Under the pieces are notes generated by a model. It was not told the origin of the DNA. It ran no database searches and saw only the letters and a program-made list of their open reading frames with translations. Made by a program: the position numbers and the translations under genes. Positions 47,600 through 58,308 of a DNA stretch of 64,000 bases are shown here, one piece after another (the stretch's first letter is position 1; each line of letters starts with the position of its first letter). The stretch lies in NCBI RefSeq assembly GCF_000011105.1, contig NC_000961.1:372001-436000 (forward strand), read 5' to 3'. This DNA comes from Pyrococcus horikoshii OT3. Its GTDB lineage: Archaea; Methanobacteriota_B; Thermococci; Thermococcales; Thermococcaceae.

Positions 47600-47942
47600 A
47601 ATAATCTTTGCTTATCTTCACGGAAGTTTCCTTGTCACCGAGGGTTTTATGGATATTGACATTGCAGTCTACGTGGATGATTCCGTTAGGGATTACCTGG
47701 AGTACGAGCTCTCTTTAGCGGTTGAACTTGAGAGGATGATTGGAAAGGATGTAGACGTTAGAGTCCTCAACGATGCACCTCCAGCTTTCAGGTATCGTGC
47801 AATTAAGGGAAAGGTAATACTTGATCGCGATCCTGAGGTAAGATTAAACTTCATTGAGAGAACCGTATGGGAGTACTTGGATTATGAACCTCTTGAAAGG
47901 AGAATGAGGGAGGAGTTTCTATCCTCGATAAAAAGGGTTTAA
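47547..47942 (+). CDS. mntA: MntA-type nucleotidyltransferase antitoxin
   Basis: The protein has 131 residues. YLHGSFLVTEGFMDIDIAVYV (about 23-43) is the minimal nucleotidyltransferase motif, G-S-x9-D-x-D. MntA proteins disable HepT by adding AMP to its active-site Tyr. The start is taken as TTG 47547, eight bases after GAGGTGAT; an ATG at 47553 is also possible. The gene is intact while its toxin partner just upstream is frameshifted. Confidence 0.85.
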   Translation: MRMEIEEKIRKALEGHHEIIFAYLHGSFLVTEGFMDIDIAVYVDDSVRDYLEYELSLAVELERMIGKDVDVRVLNDAPPAFRYRAIKGKVILDRDPEVRLNFIERTVWEYLDYEPLERRMREEFLSSIKRV

Positions 47943-47974
47943 TATTCCTTGACATTTCTGCACTTGGTGGTGCT

Positions 47975-48673
47975 ATGATAAGGGCGGTGTTCTTTGACTT
48001 CGTTGGAACCCTCTTAAGCGTTGAAGGGGAGGCTAAAACCCACTTAAAAATCATGGAGGAAGTTCTCGGTGACTATCCTTTAAATCCCAAGACCCTCCTG
48101 GATGAGTACGAAAAGCTAACTAGGGAAGCCTTCTCTAACTACGCTGGGAAGCCTTATAGGCCTATAAGGGATATTGAGGAGGAAGTAATGAGAAAGCTAG
48201 CTGAGAAGTATGGGTTTAAGTATCCTGAGAACTTCTGGGAGATACACCTTAGGATGCACCAGCGTTATGGAGAGCTCTATCCCGAGGTTGTGGAGGTACT
48301 TAAGAGCTTAAAGGGAAAGTATCACGTTGGCATGATAACGGATTCGGATACCGAGTACTTAATGGCCCACTTAGATGCACTGGGGATAAAGGATCTCTTC
48401 GACTCGATAACCACGAGCGAGGAAGCGGGCTTCTTCAAGCCTCATCCCAGGATATTTGAGCTCGCCCTCAAGAAAGCTGGTGTAAAGGGAGAGGAAGCAG
48501 TTTACGTCGGAGATAACCCAGTTAAAGACTGCGGGGGCTCTAAGAACCTCGGAATGACGTCAATACTCTTAGATAGGAAGGGAGAAAAAAGAGAATTTTG
48601 GGATAAGTGCGACTTCATAGTCAGCGACTTGAGAGAGGTAATTAAGATAGTTGACGAGCTAAATGGTCAGTAA
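47975..48673 (+). CDS. HAD-family hydrolase
   Basis: The protein has 232 residues. FFDFVGTLL holds the nucleophile Asp8. The usual acid Asp two positions later is Val, as in some dehalogenase-like members, so phosphatase activity is not assured. MITDSD is motif II, and Lys in FFKPHPRIF and YVGDNPVKDC complete motifs III and IV. The substrate is unknown. Confidence 0.88.
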   Translation: MIRAVFFDFVGTLLSVEGEAKTHLKIMEEVLGDYPLNPKTLLDEYEKLTREAFSNYAGKPYRPIRDIEEEVMRKLAEKYGFKYPENFWEIHLRMHQRYGELYPEVVEVLKSLKGKYHVGMITDSDTEYLMAHLDALGIKDLFDSITTSEEAGFFKPHPRIFELALKKAGVKGEEAVYVGDNPVKDCGGSKNLGMTSILLDRKGEKREFWDKCDFIVSDLREVIKIVDELNGQ

Positions 48674-48711
48674 CGGCAGGGTTCATCATTCTTCAGGGGT
48701 AGCAAACTTCA

Positions 48712-49278
48712 TCATCCCATTTCCAATCTTTTCTTTGCCTCATATACCCTCTGTATGAACGTTATCCAGGATAGTATAGCTACCAGGTATACTCCAATTT
48801 TAACGGCATTGAATAGGGATGCTATGAATATTATTATTATCCTCTCACCCCTTTCGGCAATTCCGATGGCTAACGTTCCTGAACCGGCGAGTTCCGCTCT
48901 GCACCTTGAGTAGCTAACCATGTACGAGCCGATTAAAGTTAAGAAAGTTACATCCCACCTGACCAATCCACCCAGGGCTATTCCAAATAATATCGAGGCA
49001 TCGCTAAGCCTGTCAATCGTTGAATCCAGGAAGCCACCAAACTTTGAAACCTTCCCAGTGGCCCTGGCTAGTGCTCCGTCTAAAGCATCTAGAAAAGCCC
49101 CAACCGCTAGTATTATTCCAGCTAAGATTTGATTTTGAAGGTAAAATTCGTAGGAAGCTAGGAGGGTTATCAAGAAACCTATAATGGTTAATTGGTTAGG
49201 GGTTATCCCCAGTGAAGCCAGAGTTTTCCCAATTCTTTCCAGGGGTTGCTTTACCTTCGGCCTTATCTTGCTCAGCAT
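48712..49278 (-). CDS. CDP-alcohol phosphatidyltransferase (archaetidyl lipid synthesis)
   Basis: The protein has 188 residues with about six spans. [20 protein letters not shown] then FLDSTID is the complete D-x2-D-G-x2-A-R…G-x3-D-x3-D motif. In archaea such enzymes join CDP-archaeol with a polar alcohol such as myo-inositol-phosphate; archaetidylinositol-phosphate synthase is the likeliest. Its first 83 bases overlap the end of trm56 in another frame. Confidence 0.88.
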   Translation of the reverse strand: MLSKIRPKVKQPLERIGKTLASLGITPNQLTIIGFLITLLASYEFYLQNQILAGIILAVGAFLDALDGALARATGKVSKFGGFLDSTIDRLSDASILFGIALGGLVRWDVTFLTLIGSYMVSYSRCRAELAGSGTLAIGIAERGERIIIIFIASLFNAVKIGVYLVAILSWITFIQRVYEAKKRLEMG

Positions 49279-49807
49279 ACCCTTGAACCTCCACGACCTT
49301 CTTACCTCTAGCCTGCGGCACTATCTTGATCTTAGCCCCTTTAAACTCTTTTTTCAACCCTTTCCCTTCCAGGAGTCTATCCAGGAGTACAGCTAATGCA
49401 GCAACCTCACTGTGCGGTTGATTTCCTATTGCAACGTTGTAATCCGCTAGTTCATAGACTTCCCTTGGAACCTTTTCGGCCCCAACTATGATCATGAAGT
49501 CTTCGCCTTTTTTGAGCTTCTCCTTTAGCTCTTCAATAACATCATCAACGTGCAAACCGTACATCGTTAGATGAACCTTTACCCCTGTAAATTCTTTCAT
49601 AACCTTCCTCCAATTTCTGTTGAACTCTATAAAGAAAGGCCCACCCCATCTTTTTACAACATCTTCAACGCTCTCCTTGACCTTTTCATCCTCCTCAGAT
49701 GCTATTATTATCCCATCGGCCCCAAAAGCCCTAGCGGTTAAGGCAACGTGAGTTGTAACCCTCTTATCCCTCTCCGGCCTGTGTCCGAGTCTAAGCACCA
49801 CTATCAT
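49196..49807 (-). CDS. trm56: tRNA (cytidine-56-2'-O)-methyltransferase
   Basis: This SPOUT methyltransferase has 203 residues and methylates C56 in the T-loop of archaeal tRNAs. [27 protein letters not shown] is the N-terminal signature. [36 protein letters not shown] carries the trefoil knot SAM loop (residues about 109-144). The ATG at 49807 follows AGGTGAT and avoids overlap with the lipoprotein gene. The last 27 residues are read from DNA that also encodes the start of the CDP-alcohol transferase. Confidence 0.93.
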   Translation of the reverse strand: MIVVLRLGHRPERDKRVTTHVALTARAFGADGIIIASEEDEKVKESVEDVVKRWGGPFFIEFNRNWRKVMKEFTGVKVHLTMYGLHVDDVIEELKEKLKKGEDFMIIVGAEKVPREVYELADYNVAIGNQPHSEVAALAVLLDRLLEGKGLKKEFKGAKIKIVPQARGKKVVEVQGYAEQDKAEGKATPGKNWENSGFTGDNP

Positions 49808-49812
49808 CTTAA

Positions 49813-51405
49813 TCACCTGTAGAGGTTTATGAGCTTCTCCCAATAAATTCTAAAGTCTTCTTCCCAGGGGATATCTCTGTAGAATTTATAGAATGCATCT
49901 ATCGTCTTTTTAAGTTCATTCACATGGACTTTCTCAAGTAATTGCTTAGCTTCCTCGGGTTTCGCGGATGTGAAGAGGAACATTGCGAATATCCTTTCAT
50001 CTTCGTTGTTCATGCTATTAAGCATTATCCTAACCTGAGAGAAAGTTGATGGATCTAAGCTCTTTGAGAGATGGTTAAATAGGGCTTTCTCAGTTATACT
50101 TAGGTATTCTTTGGTGAGATCCTCATGGGCATGACCCGAGGGGCTGGGCTTTAAGGCTACCAACGATTTCCCAAATACGGTAATCTCCTGGTAGATCTTT
50201 GGATACCACCTCGTAGCTATGAACTCTTCTCTGGTTCCGAAGAACATGTGGTTAAAGTCGATAACGTACCACTTTCCCGAGAGGTAGGCCTCTACGAACG
50301 GGCTATAGGTACAATCCGTTTCGCTGTATACGCTTACAATCCTTGCCGGGATGTTGAGGGATCTTAAATACGCAACCATTAGTATCTCTGCTTCTGTAGG
50401 TGATATTGAGGAGGATTCCATGATCTTCTGGGGATCAAGGGTCTTGATCCTCCTCTTCTCTATGACGTAATTTGTGACTATGTGATTGTAAACGGCTTTA
50501 GCTGCTTCAACATCCGAATTCGCAACGGAGAGTAGATCTTCTACGCTCTCCCTAAACATCGTCCTATTCTCTATTTTAGATTTTGAACCGTACATCCACT
50601 CCCAGTATCCGTCAACGATATCATTGTAGAATATCCATTCACTCAAATTCCCGTATATATCTTTCACATCTTCCGGCGAGAGTTCCCAGGGTTTCCAAAC
50701 TATTAAAATATCTTTTTCCCCTATTAACTTACCAGAAACCTGAAGGGATGCATATTCAATAATCACGTACATTCTAACCTTTTCATACCTTGGAGGAACT
50801 TTGAACTTGAATACCACCTTTCCCTTGGAGTTGGCATCTATCTTATTTGGAACTTCCTTATCAATGACTTCAAGATCCTCAGCGCTAACTTCAGCACTAA
50901 CTATATTGACTGGAACAGTTAAATTATTCACGATCTCTCCTGACACGATAATGATCTTTCCTCCCTGAACCTTTGAAGGAACCGTCAAGTTAAGGTTGAC
51001 GCTATCCTTCAGTTCCTCACTCGAAACTTTTATCGTCGTTTCGTATGTTATACCTCTCCAAACCCTATTGAGTTCATCAACTATGTCAAGGTAGGCTTTG
51101 AAGTGATAATTTCCCGGAATTTTCGGCCCCTTTATCGTCCAAATTAACTTAGCAGAATCTCCAACTTTTATTGGATGCTCTAATTTGGGGCTTTGGACAA
51201 TGAAGAACTCCTCCCCCTCGACGACAAGCTTTGCATCGACGATCCCAACCTTTCCAGTATTATTCAGGGTGACTATCAGGTGGAACACCCCACTGGGAGG
51301 TATCGTTGTCCTGTCGATTTCAAATTTAACACTAGCTGGTGATTTTATCAAGCATCCTAAAGCAAGTGTTGCAAGTATTACCACTATTAACTTTAAATGT
51401 TTCAT
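49813..51405 (-). CDS. Lipoprotein with a degenerate transglutaminase-like domain
   Basis: The protein has 530 residues. The lipobox LALGC ends at Cys18, so it is a lipid-anchored surface protein. Two immunoglobulin-like beta domains follow (about 25-225). A transglutaminase-like core (about 300-410) has [15 protein letters not shown] and KWYVIDFNH. The usual catalytic Cys position (before LxxAYLRS) is Thr-Glu, and the His position is not His, so it is probably not an active peptidase. The role may be to bind cell-wall peptides. GGTGAAG precedes the ATG. Confidence 0.78.
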   Translation of the reverse strand: MKHLKLIVVILATLALGCLIKSPASVKFEIDRTTIPPSGVFHLIVTLNNTGKVGIVDAKLVVEGEEFFIVQSPKLEHPIKVGDSAKLIWTIKGPKIPGNYHFKAYLDIVDELNRVWRGITYETTIKVSSEELKDSVNLNLTVPSKVQGGKIIIVSGEIVNNLTVPVNIVSAEVSAEDLEVIDKEVPNKIDANSKGKVVFKFKVPPRYEKVRMYVIIEYASLQVSGKLIGEKDILIVWKPWELSPEDVKDIYGNLSEWIFYNDIVDGYWEWMYGSKSKIENRTMFRESVEDLLSVANSDVEAAKAVYNHIVTNYVIEKRRIKTLDPQKIMESSSISPTEAEILMVAYLRSLNIPARIVSVYSETDCTYSPFVEAYLSGKWYVIDFNHMFFGTREEFIATRWYPKIYQEITVFGKSLVALKPSPSGHAHEDLTKEYLSITEKALFNHLSKSLDPSTFSQVRIMLNSMNNEDERIFAMFLFTSAKPEEAKQLLEKVHVNELKKTIDAFYKFYRDIPWEEDFRIYWEKLINLYR

Positions 51406-51474
51406 AACTTCACCATAGGATTGTAGGTTAAAATGTTAATAAAGTTTATTCAGGTTATTAAGGCATGGGGAGGT

Positions 51475-52805
<1,331 letters not shown>

Positions 52806-52814
52806 GTGATGAAA

Positions 52815-53003
52815 ATGGATGAGATATATAGCAGGCTTAAGGAGATGTTGAGGGTAGAGATATTGGATATAGAGTTCAAGGATGATAAGATAATAGTTTA
52901 CGTCCCGAAGGATGAGGTCAGGCTAGCCGTTGGCTACGGAGGAGCAGTCGTTAAGTCAGCTGAACTAGTACTTGGCAAGAAAATAGAGGTTAGGGGTAGA
53001 TGA
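52815..53003 (+). CDS. Small KH-type RNA-binding protein
   Basis: The protein has 62 residues. KDEVRLAVGYGGAVVKSAELVL holds a GxxG-type KH loop (GYGG) with the flanking helix, like a NusA-type KH half. The ATG at 52815 follows AGGTGATG. It is in the same operon as nadM. Its role in transcription or translation is an inference from the fold. Confidence 0.72.
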   Translation: MDEIYSRLKEMLRVEILDIEFKDDKIIVYVPKDEVRLAVGYGGAVVKSAELVLGKKIEVRGR

Positions 53004-53608
53004 GAAAGCAGGAACTTGAAAACCTTTTTCTTCGTGCTATTCTCTGATTTTATCCGTTCTGGTTAGTCGTGTAATGTCGTTATAACTGACCTTTTCAGTC
53101 TCCCGTCTTCATCATGGAACCTTTGGGGAACGGTAACTCCTCGCATCTTCAGGCATTCGGATCACATGTCAGAGACTGCTTCACTACTGACAAAACTATA
53201 AAAAATTTCGAAAAAAGTCAACAAATGTTTCGCTTGATTCTATCTATGGAACAGCCCCGCGCTTCTAAGACTTAACATAAGGAACTAATATGTAAATTTC
53301 CCACAGCAGAACTGGCCTTAAGAGCTCAAGAAACCCTTAAAGCTAGCTATTGACTTGGGAAAGACCATAGAACCCAGCCAAGCCACGACTTCTGACCTCC
53401 TTCCCGCTCTAAAGGACTGGGCTTTCAAAAGAAAAAGGTAATGACATTTACAAACTCCACAAAAACCACGGCTAACCAGAAACAGCTTGCAATCTCTTTT
53501 TTGCTATTTTATATGTGAAGTAAAAAATTTTCCTCTTCCTTTTCCTTCTTTTAGATTTCGATGGAAACGGTTTTAAGGAGGTTGCATTTAGAAAAGTCGG
53601 GTGAAACC
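53004..53608. other. Gene-free stretch with two mobile-element scars
   Basis: No gene is seen. The first 255 bases include the IS-like end listed separately. After it come about 200 bases with a piece resembling the GC-rich hairpin region at the end of IS200/IS605-type elements (around 53390-53430, GACCTCCTTCCCGCTCTAAAGG). An AT-rich promoter-like tract near 53500-53530 leads to the carboxypeptidase. Confidence 0.4.
53054..53258 (-). mobile_element. IS-like terminal segment, copy 2 (inverted)
   Basis: On the minus strand it starts GGGGCTGTTCCATAGATAG and runs to the conserved block (GTCAGTTATAACGACATTAC… CCAGAACGG). It matches copy 1 at 2294-2518 in the ends, in GTTCCCC and in the 40-base block. 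Many changes separate the two. A TATA-like stretch near 53200 suggests it was the start of a transposase gene. Confidence 0.5.
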
Positions 53609-55108
53609 ATGGAGGAAGTTTTTAGAAATGATACAATTAAGGAGATCCTTCAAAAGTATAGGAGAATTTGGGCTCTAGGGCATGCTCAGAGCGTCCTAGG
53701 TTGGGATCTTGAAGTTAACATGCCTAAGGAGGGAATACTAGAGAGGTCAGTGGCCCAGGGAGAGCTCTCAGTCCTTTCCCAGGAACTGTTGCTAAAACCA
53801 GAGTTCGTTGAACTAGTTGAGAAGGCTAAAGGAATTGAAGACCTAAACGAATATGAAAGAGGAGTTGTTAGAGTCCTTGATAGGCAGATAAGGATAATGA
53901 AGTCCTTCCCGCCTGAATTCCTAAAGGAGGTGAGTGAAACAACTTCAAAGGCTACAAAAGCTTGGGAGGAAGCCAAGGCTAAGGATGACTTCTCGAAGTT
54001 TGAGCCATGGCTGGATAAGATAATCAGCCTAGCAAAGAGGGCAGCGGAGTACCTAGGTTACGAAGAGGAGCCTTATGACGCTTTACTGGATCTTTACGAA
54101 GAGGGTCTTAGAACTAGGGATGTAGTTAAGATGTTTGATGTTCTTGAGAAGGAGCTTAGACCTTTGCTCGAGAAGATACTAGAGGAAGATAAGGTCCCAA
54201 GGGAACACCCGCTAGAGAAGGAGAAATATGAAAGGGAGTGGATGGAGAAGGTCAACCTCTGGGTACTTGAGAAGTTCGGTTATCCTCTAGGCACCAGAGC
54301 AAGACTTGATGTTTCGGCTCATCCGTTTACAACGGAGTTTGGAATAAGGGATGTTAGAATAACAACCCGTTACGAGGGCTTTGATTTCAGGAGAGCTTTG
54401 TTAAGTACGATTCACGAGTTCGGTCATGCACTATATGAGCTTCAGCAGGATGAAAGGTTCATGTTCACTCCAATAGCTGGTGGAGTAAGCCTTGGAATTC
54501 ATGAGAGCCAGTCCAGGTTCTGGGAGAACATAATAGGTAGAAGCAAAGAGTTCGTCGAGTTTATATACCCTGTACTCAAGGAAAACTTACCCTTCATGGA
54601 AAAGTACACCCAGGAGGATGTTTACCTCTACTTCAACATGGTCAGGCCTGACTTCATAAGGACGGAAGCCGATGTAGTAACCTACAACTTCCACGTCCTC
54701 TTGAGGTTCAAGCTCGAGAGGATGATGGTAAGCGAGGATGTCAAAGCTAAGGATCTCCCTGAGATGTGGAACGATGAGATGGAGAGGTTGCTGGGGATAA
54801 GGCCTAAAACCTATAGGGAGGGAATCCTTCAGGATATCCACTGGGCCCACGGAAGCATAGGCTACTTCCCGACCTACAGCATAGGGACGATACTCTCAGC
54901 TCAACTGTACTATCACATAAAGAAGGATATCCCTGACTTTGAAGAAAAGGTTGCTAAAGGTGAGTTTGAACCGATAAAGTCCTGGCTCAGGGAAAAGATA
55001 CACAGGTGGGGCAGCATCTATCCACCTAAGGAGCTACTAAAGAAAGCTATAGGTGAAGATGTAAACGCTGAATACTTCGTTAGGTGGATTAAGGAGAGGT
55101 ATCTCTAG
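53609..55108 (+). CDS. M32 carboxypeptidase (Taq family)
   Basis: This metallocarboxypeptidase of 499 residues is heat-stable and removes C-terminal residues. HEFGH (His269, Glu270, His273) binds the metal and catalyses; HESQSRF follows with the second Glu. DVSAHPFTTEFG and DIHWAHGSIGYFPTY are family blocks. The ATG at 53609 follows GGGTGAAA; an in-frame ATG at 53561 would add 16 residues and give 515. A run of T follows the stop. Confidence 0.94.
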   Translation: MEEVFRNDTIKEILQKYRRIWALGHAQSVLGWDLEVNMPKEGILERSVAQGELSVLSQELLLKPEFVELVEKAKGIEDLNEYERGVVRVLDRQIRIMKSFPPEFLKEVSETTSKATKAWEEAKAKDDFSKFEPWLDKIISLAKRAAEYLGYEEEPYDALLDLYEEGLRTRDVVKMFDVLEKELRPLLEKILEEDKVPREHPLEKEKYEREWMEKVNLWVLEKFGYPLGTRARLDVSAHPFTTEFGIRDVRITTRYEGFDFRRALLSTIHEFGHALYELQQDERFMFTPIAGGVSLGIHESQSRFWENIIGRSKEFVEFIYPVLKENLPFMEKYTQEDVYLYFNMVRPDFIRTEADVVTYNFHVLLRFKLERMMVSEDVKAKDLPEMWNDEMERLLGIRPKTYREGILQDIHWAHGSIGYFPTYSIGTILSAQLYYHIKKDIPDFEEKVAKGEFEPIKSWLREKIHRWGSIYPPKELLKKAIGEDVNAEYFVRWIKERYL

Positions 55109-55125
55109 TTTTTTTATTATTTTTA
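55109..55125 (+). terminator. Oligo-T terminator
   Basis: A T-run (TTTTTTTATTATTTTTA) begins right after the carboxypeptidase stop, the simple intrinsic form of archaeal terminator. Confidence 0.55.
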
Positions 55126-55207
55126 TAACTACGCTAGAAACTGCATTCTGGGTTTTCTGTTCTCGGGAAACTCTTCTCTCTCATTAGGAATTAGCACGTT
55201 AGACATC

Positions 55208-56749
55208 TTAAATCTCCCAGCTTTCTCCATTCTTCAGCAGAATAACCCTCTCTCCAAAAGCCCACTTAAACAGCTCGGGCTTTTCAGTATGTACTGGAAT
55301 AACGTAATCTGGATCAATTTCGTCAATAACCTTTCTCAGTTCTTCTCTGGAGATGTGTCCGGAGGCGTGAAACCCTTTTTCAAAGATCGGCTTTCCATAC
55401 TTATCCACCCTGAATCCATGAACTTCGAAGCCGAAATACTGTAACCAGTTCCATAGTCTGAGAAAGCTGAAGACCTGTTCTTCACCAAAAGCCTCGCTAG
55501 AGGAGTAAATGTAAGTCCCACCATCAGGCATTATGTCAAGTAGGTGGGGCATGTCATAGAACGAGAAGCAGAGGATGTAGTTCTCTTGATTCTTTCTAAT
55601 CTCAAATGGAGAAATATACTGCTCGGCATAATTTCCCCAGACAACGATGCTCTCCCATTTATCTTGAGTAGCTTTTAAGTTGCCATAAATTCTCAAGTCT
55701 TTAAGCCGATTAACATTATCCACCAACTGGAGAGCATGCAGAAAGTAAGCATCTTTTGCCGTAATTACTAATTCTCTTCCGGTATTCTCTGCAATCTTTT
55801 TGAAGATCTCAAGTCTCTCAAAATTTCTTGGAGAGAAATCCGCTATTACAAGCCCTTTGGCTTCTTCAACAATCTTTAGGGCATTTTCATAAACTTCCTG
55901 TTCTGAAACATTTCCATGTTCATCCCTCCCAACCCTTGTCCCCTCGGTTATTAGTATGCTTGAGCTTTTGGCCGCTTTGATAAACTTTCTCGTTTCATCC
56001 CCTTTCCTACCATGTAGCCTGAAATCTCCAGTATAAGCTAAGCTAACGTCTCCTTCAATTATGTAGGCCGTGGCCCCATAGATTGAATGATCCACGTTGA
56101 AAGCCTTGACTTCAAAACCCAAATCTTCTTCCTCAAGAGTTTTTACTTCATTGGGAATGATCTTCTTAGCTTTTGGCGACTCTTGCCCAGGTCTGTAGAA
56201 TAGGAACTCATGAAGGGACTGGACGTGTTCGGTGAGAACAACTTTTCTCGAAGGATAATCTGCCTTTCTGTCGGCTTCTATGATGTAGCCTTCTGGATCT
56301 TTGATCTTTCTGACCTTGTAATAGGGAAGTTCAACTCCAAAGTGGTTACCTCCCGTGGAAGTGTCGTTGATGGCTTTGAGGATTGTAATTGTCATCGGGG
56401 AGCCTACGATTGAGATGTTTTCATCAAGCAGTGTTATGTTTCCAACATGATCTAGGTGAGCATGACTTATCAAAACTGCATTAACTTGGGGCCTTGGATA
56501 TTGACCGACTTCTTGAGCAAGATCTTTTGGAATTAAGTCTCTTCGGTAAATGTTGAGTTTTGGGATTAGGTTGAGTTTCCATAGGTCGTAGATTCCTCTT
56601 GAAGTTCTTTCACCGAGGTATTCCTCATAATAAAGAGAATATCTTGCAAAGTTCATCCCAAAGTCCAAGAAAAGCCCATTTTCGTTTTCCTCTATGTGAA
56701 TCTTTGTCCCGCCAATGGTATCGGCCCCATCATAGATCGTTATTCTCAT
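55208..56749 (-). CDS. MBL-fold, beta-CASP nuclease (RNase J-like)
   Basis: The protein has 513 residues. LISHAHLDHVG is the metallo-beta-lactamase Zn motif, and LAYTGDFRLHG follows with the second Asp. The C-terminal VIPVHTEKPELF carries the last His, and the beta-CASP insertion lies between. Archaeal members are exonucleases or endonucleases of RNA; this is a more distant one than standard archaeal RNase J. The ATG at 56749 follows GGAGGG. Confidence 0.85.
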   Translation of the reverse strand: MRITIYDGADTIGGTKIHIEENENGLFLDFGMNFARYSLYYEEYLGERTSRGIYDLWKLNLIPKLNIYRRDLIPKDLAQEVGQYPRPQVNAVLISHAHLDHVGNITLLDENISIVGSPMTITILKAINDTSTGGNHFGVELPYYKVRKIKDPEGYIIEADRKADYPSRKVVLTEHVQSLHEFLFYRPGQESPKAKKIIPNEVKTLEEEDLGFEVKAFNVDHSIYGATAYIIEGDVSLAYTGDFRLHGRKGDETRKFIKAAKSSSILITEGTRVGRDEHGNVSEQEVYENALKIVEEAKGLVIADFSPRNFERLEIFKKIAENTGRELVITAKDAYFLHALQLVDNVNRLKDLRIYGNLKATQDKWESIVVWGNYAEQYISPFEIRKNQENYILCFSFYDMPHLLDIMPDGGTYIYSSSEAFGEEQVFSFLRLWNWLQYFGFEVHGFRVDKYGKPIFEKGFHASGHISREELRKVIDEIDPDYVIPVHTEKPELFKWAFGERVILLKNGESWEI

Positions 56750-56804
56750 CACAGACCCTCCGTTTAGCAGTTTTCAGCTGTTTAATTATATTTATTATCT
56801 GTGG

Positions 56805-57424
56805 TCAATCAACTTCTATGGCCACGTCAATTCCTGTTCTTTCTTTGATTTTCTTGAGAAATTTCACAGTAGAATTCCCATCACTTGGCATTATTACACC
56901 AAAGCCGTTTCCTATTTCAATAACTCCAGCACTTTTGGGAAGCCTCTCCAAACGGTCAATCCTATACGGGATATGTAAGTTGCTAATGTTAATCCCTCTA
57001 TGCAGGAGAAATATAACTACAGTTGGCAATAAGGTGCTCCACTTGAGCCTTGGAGGTTTTCCCCATCTTTTCCCACCAACAATCTCGAGCTTTCACCAAC
57101 CCTCACGTACACGCTTAATGGACGCTTACCTTTCAAATCCACGTAAAGGAACTTATCAATTGTTGGAGCATTAAATGTACTTACTGGTATCCCATTAACC
57201 TCCAAGGTTTTTATTTTCCCTGGAGGTTCAGGTGATGAGGCTGAGCCTGTGTTGTTTTTTGTGTCTTTGAATCCCTCTCGGAGATTGACTATATTTTTGA
57301 TTTTCTCTTTAGATAACCATGATAGTCTTTTGATGCTTTCCTCTAATGGAAGATGCTTTAGATCTATAACTATAAGAAGTCGATCTCTTAACTTCTTCTT
57401 TGGTTCGAATGCATTACTTCTCAA
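56805..57424 (-). pseudogene. Unknown protein split by a frameshift
   Basis: Two frames adjoin: 57424 to 57017 (RDRLLIVIDLKHLPLEESIKRLSW…) and 57029 to 56805 (…RLPKSAGVIEIGNGFGV…ERTGIDVAIEVD). Near 57060 the first phase passes into the second as GGKRWGKPPRLKWSTLLP, which joins smoothly. So one protein of about 200 residues was broken by a single indel. The upstream frame stays open beyond the TTG at 57424 to about 57485, without an ATG. The family is not recognised. Confidence 0.55.
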
Positions 57425-57511
57425 GGAAACTGATCGTGACTGAAAGCGCAGGTTTTGTGAGATTGAGCTTTCCGTTAGCTCCCTTCCGCTTTAATATTGA
57501 GTGTCAACAAA

Positions 57512-57522
57512 AGTTTTTAATA
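57512..57522 (+). promoter_or_regulatory. Promoter of vapBC
   Basis: AGTTTTTAATA is a TATA box about 31 bases before the ATG at 57548; no ribosome site, so a leaderless mRNA is likely. Confidence 0.45.
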
Positions 57523-57547
57523 CAATTGTAGTTTATTTGTATTGGTG

Positions 57548-57871
57548 ATGGCCGTGGAGAATGCCGTTGATTATCCCATTTCCGTAAGGCTTCCGAGTTA
57601 CGTCGTGGAGAAAATCGACGAACTGGTGAAAAAGAGGAAGTTCAGGAGCCGCTCTGACTTTATCAAGTTCGCAGTCACTTTTGCGCTTGGTCAGATTATG
57701 ATGGAGGAAGCCCGTGAGAGAGCTAAAAACGAGCCGGAAGAGCTTGAAAAAGAGAGAAAGGAAGCGTGGATGCGGCTTAGGGCTGGGGACTTCTCAAAGG
57801 AAGACGAGGAGACTCTCGAGCTCCTGAAGAAGGTTGATGCCAGGTACAAGAGGCTCGGTGGTCGATCGTGA
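57548..57871 (+). CDS. RHH-type antitoxin
   Basis: The protein has 107 residues. ISVRLPSYVVEKIDELVKKRKFRSRSDFIKFAV is the ribbon-helix-helix DNA-binding domain (residues 8-45). The acidic C-terminal half (KNEPEELEKERKEAW…) wraps the toxin. It overlaps the PIN toxin gene by four bases and would repress its own promoter. The ATG at 57548 is placed with a leaderless start; an upstream TTG adds two residues. Confidence 0.85.
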   Translation: MAVENAVDYPISVRLPSYVVEKIDELVKKRKFRSRSDFIKFAVTFALGQIMMEEARERAKNEPEELEKERKEAWMRLRAGDFSKEDEETLELLKKVDARYKRLGGRS

Positions 57872-58308
57872 GGATCGTTATGGACACCAATGTCGTATTA
57901 GCTGGTTTGGTTAATCCAAACGGGCTGGCCGCTCTTTTGATTTTGGCCCTTGATGGGGAAGTACTTGAGAATTACACCAGCGATGAGGGGCTTGAGGAGT
58001 TGATCCTGAAGATAGGTTTGCTGGCTGAAGAGGGTAAGCTGTCGTCGGAGTGGAAGAAGGTTCTCTCCCATTTCGTTGCCAATTCAAAGGTGGTTTCCCC
58101 GTCCAGGAAGTTTAACCTGTCGCGGGATCCTGATGACAATAAGTGGCTGGAAATTGCCTATGAGGTTAAGGCGGCTTGCATTCTCACTTGGGATCAGGAT
58201 CTCCTCGACCTTCGGGATGAGAACCGGGTTCTGAGGTTGGATGATCACTCGGTGGAGGTTCTCACGCCTTCGGAGTTTTACCATAGTGTTATTAAGGCGT
58301 TATGTTGA
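57868..58308 (+). CDS. PIN-domain toxin (VapC-like, COG1569 group)
   Basis: The protein has 146 residues. RIVMDTNVVLAGLVNPNG gives the first catalytic Asp, EGLEELILK the Glu region, and SRDPDDNKWLEIAYEVKAACILTWDQDLLDL the last acidic residues. All metal-binding positions seem present, so this pair may be active, unlike the vapC at 242. It is likely an RNase. The GTG at 57868 overlaps the antitoxin stop. Confidence 0.87.
   Translation: MRIVMDTNVVLAGLVNPNGLAALLILALDGEVLENYTSDEGLEELILKIGLLAEEGKLSSEWKKVLSHFVANSKVVSPSRKFNLSRDPDDNKWLEIAYEVKAACILTWDQDLLDLRDENRVLRLDDHSVEVLTPSEFYHSVIKALC

Noticed and set aside
53004-53060. C/D box small RNA near GATGAGA…CTGA
   Set aside because: The C box is imperfect and no paired C'/D' boxes or stem are seen.
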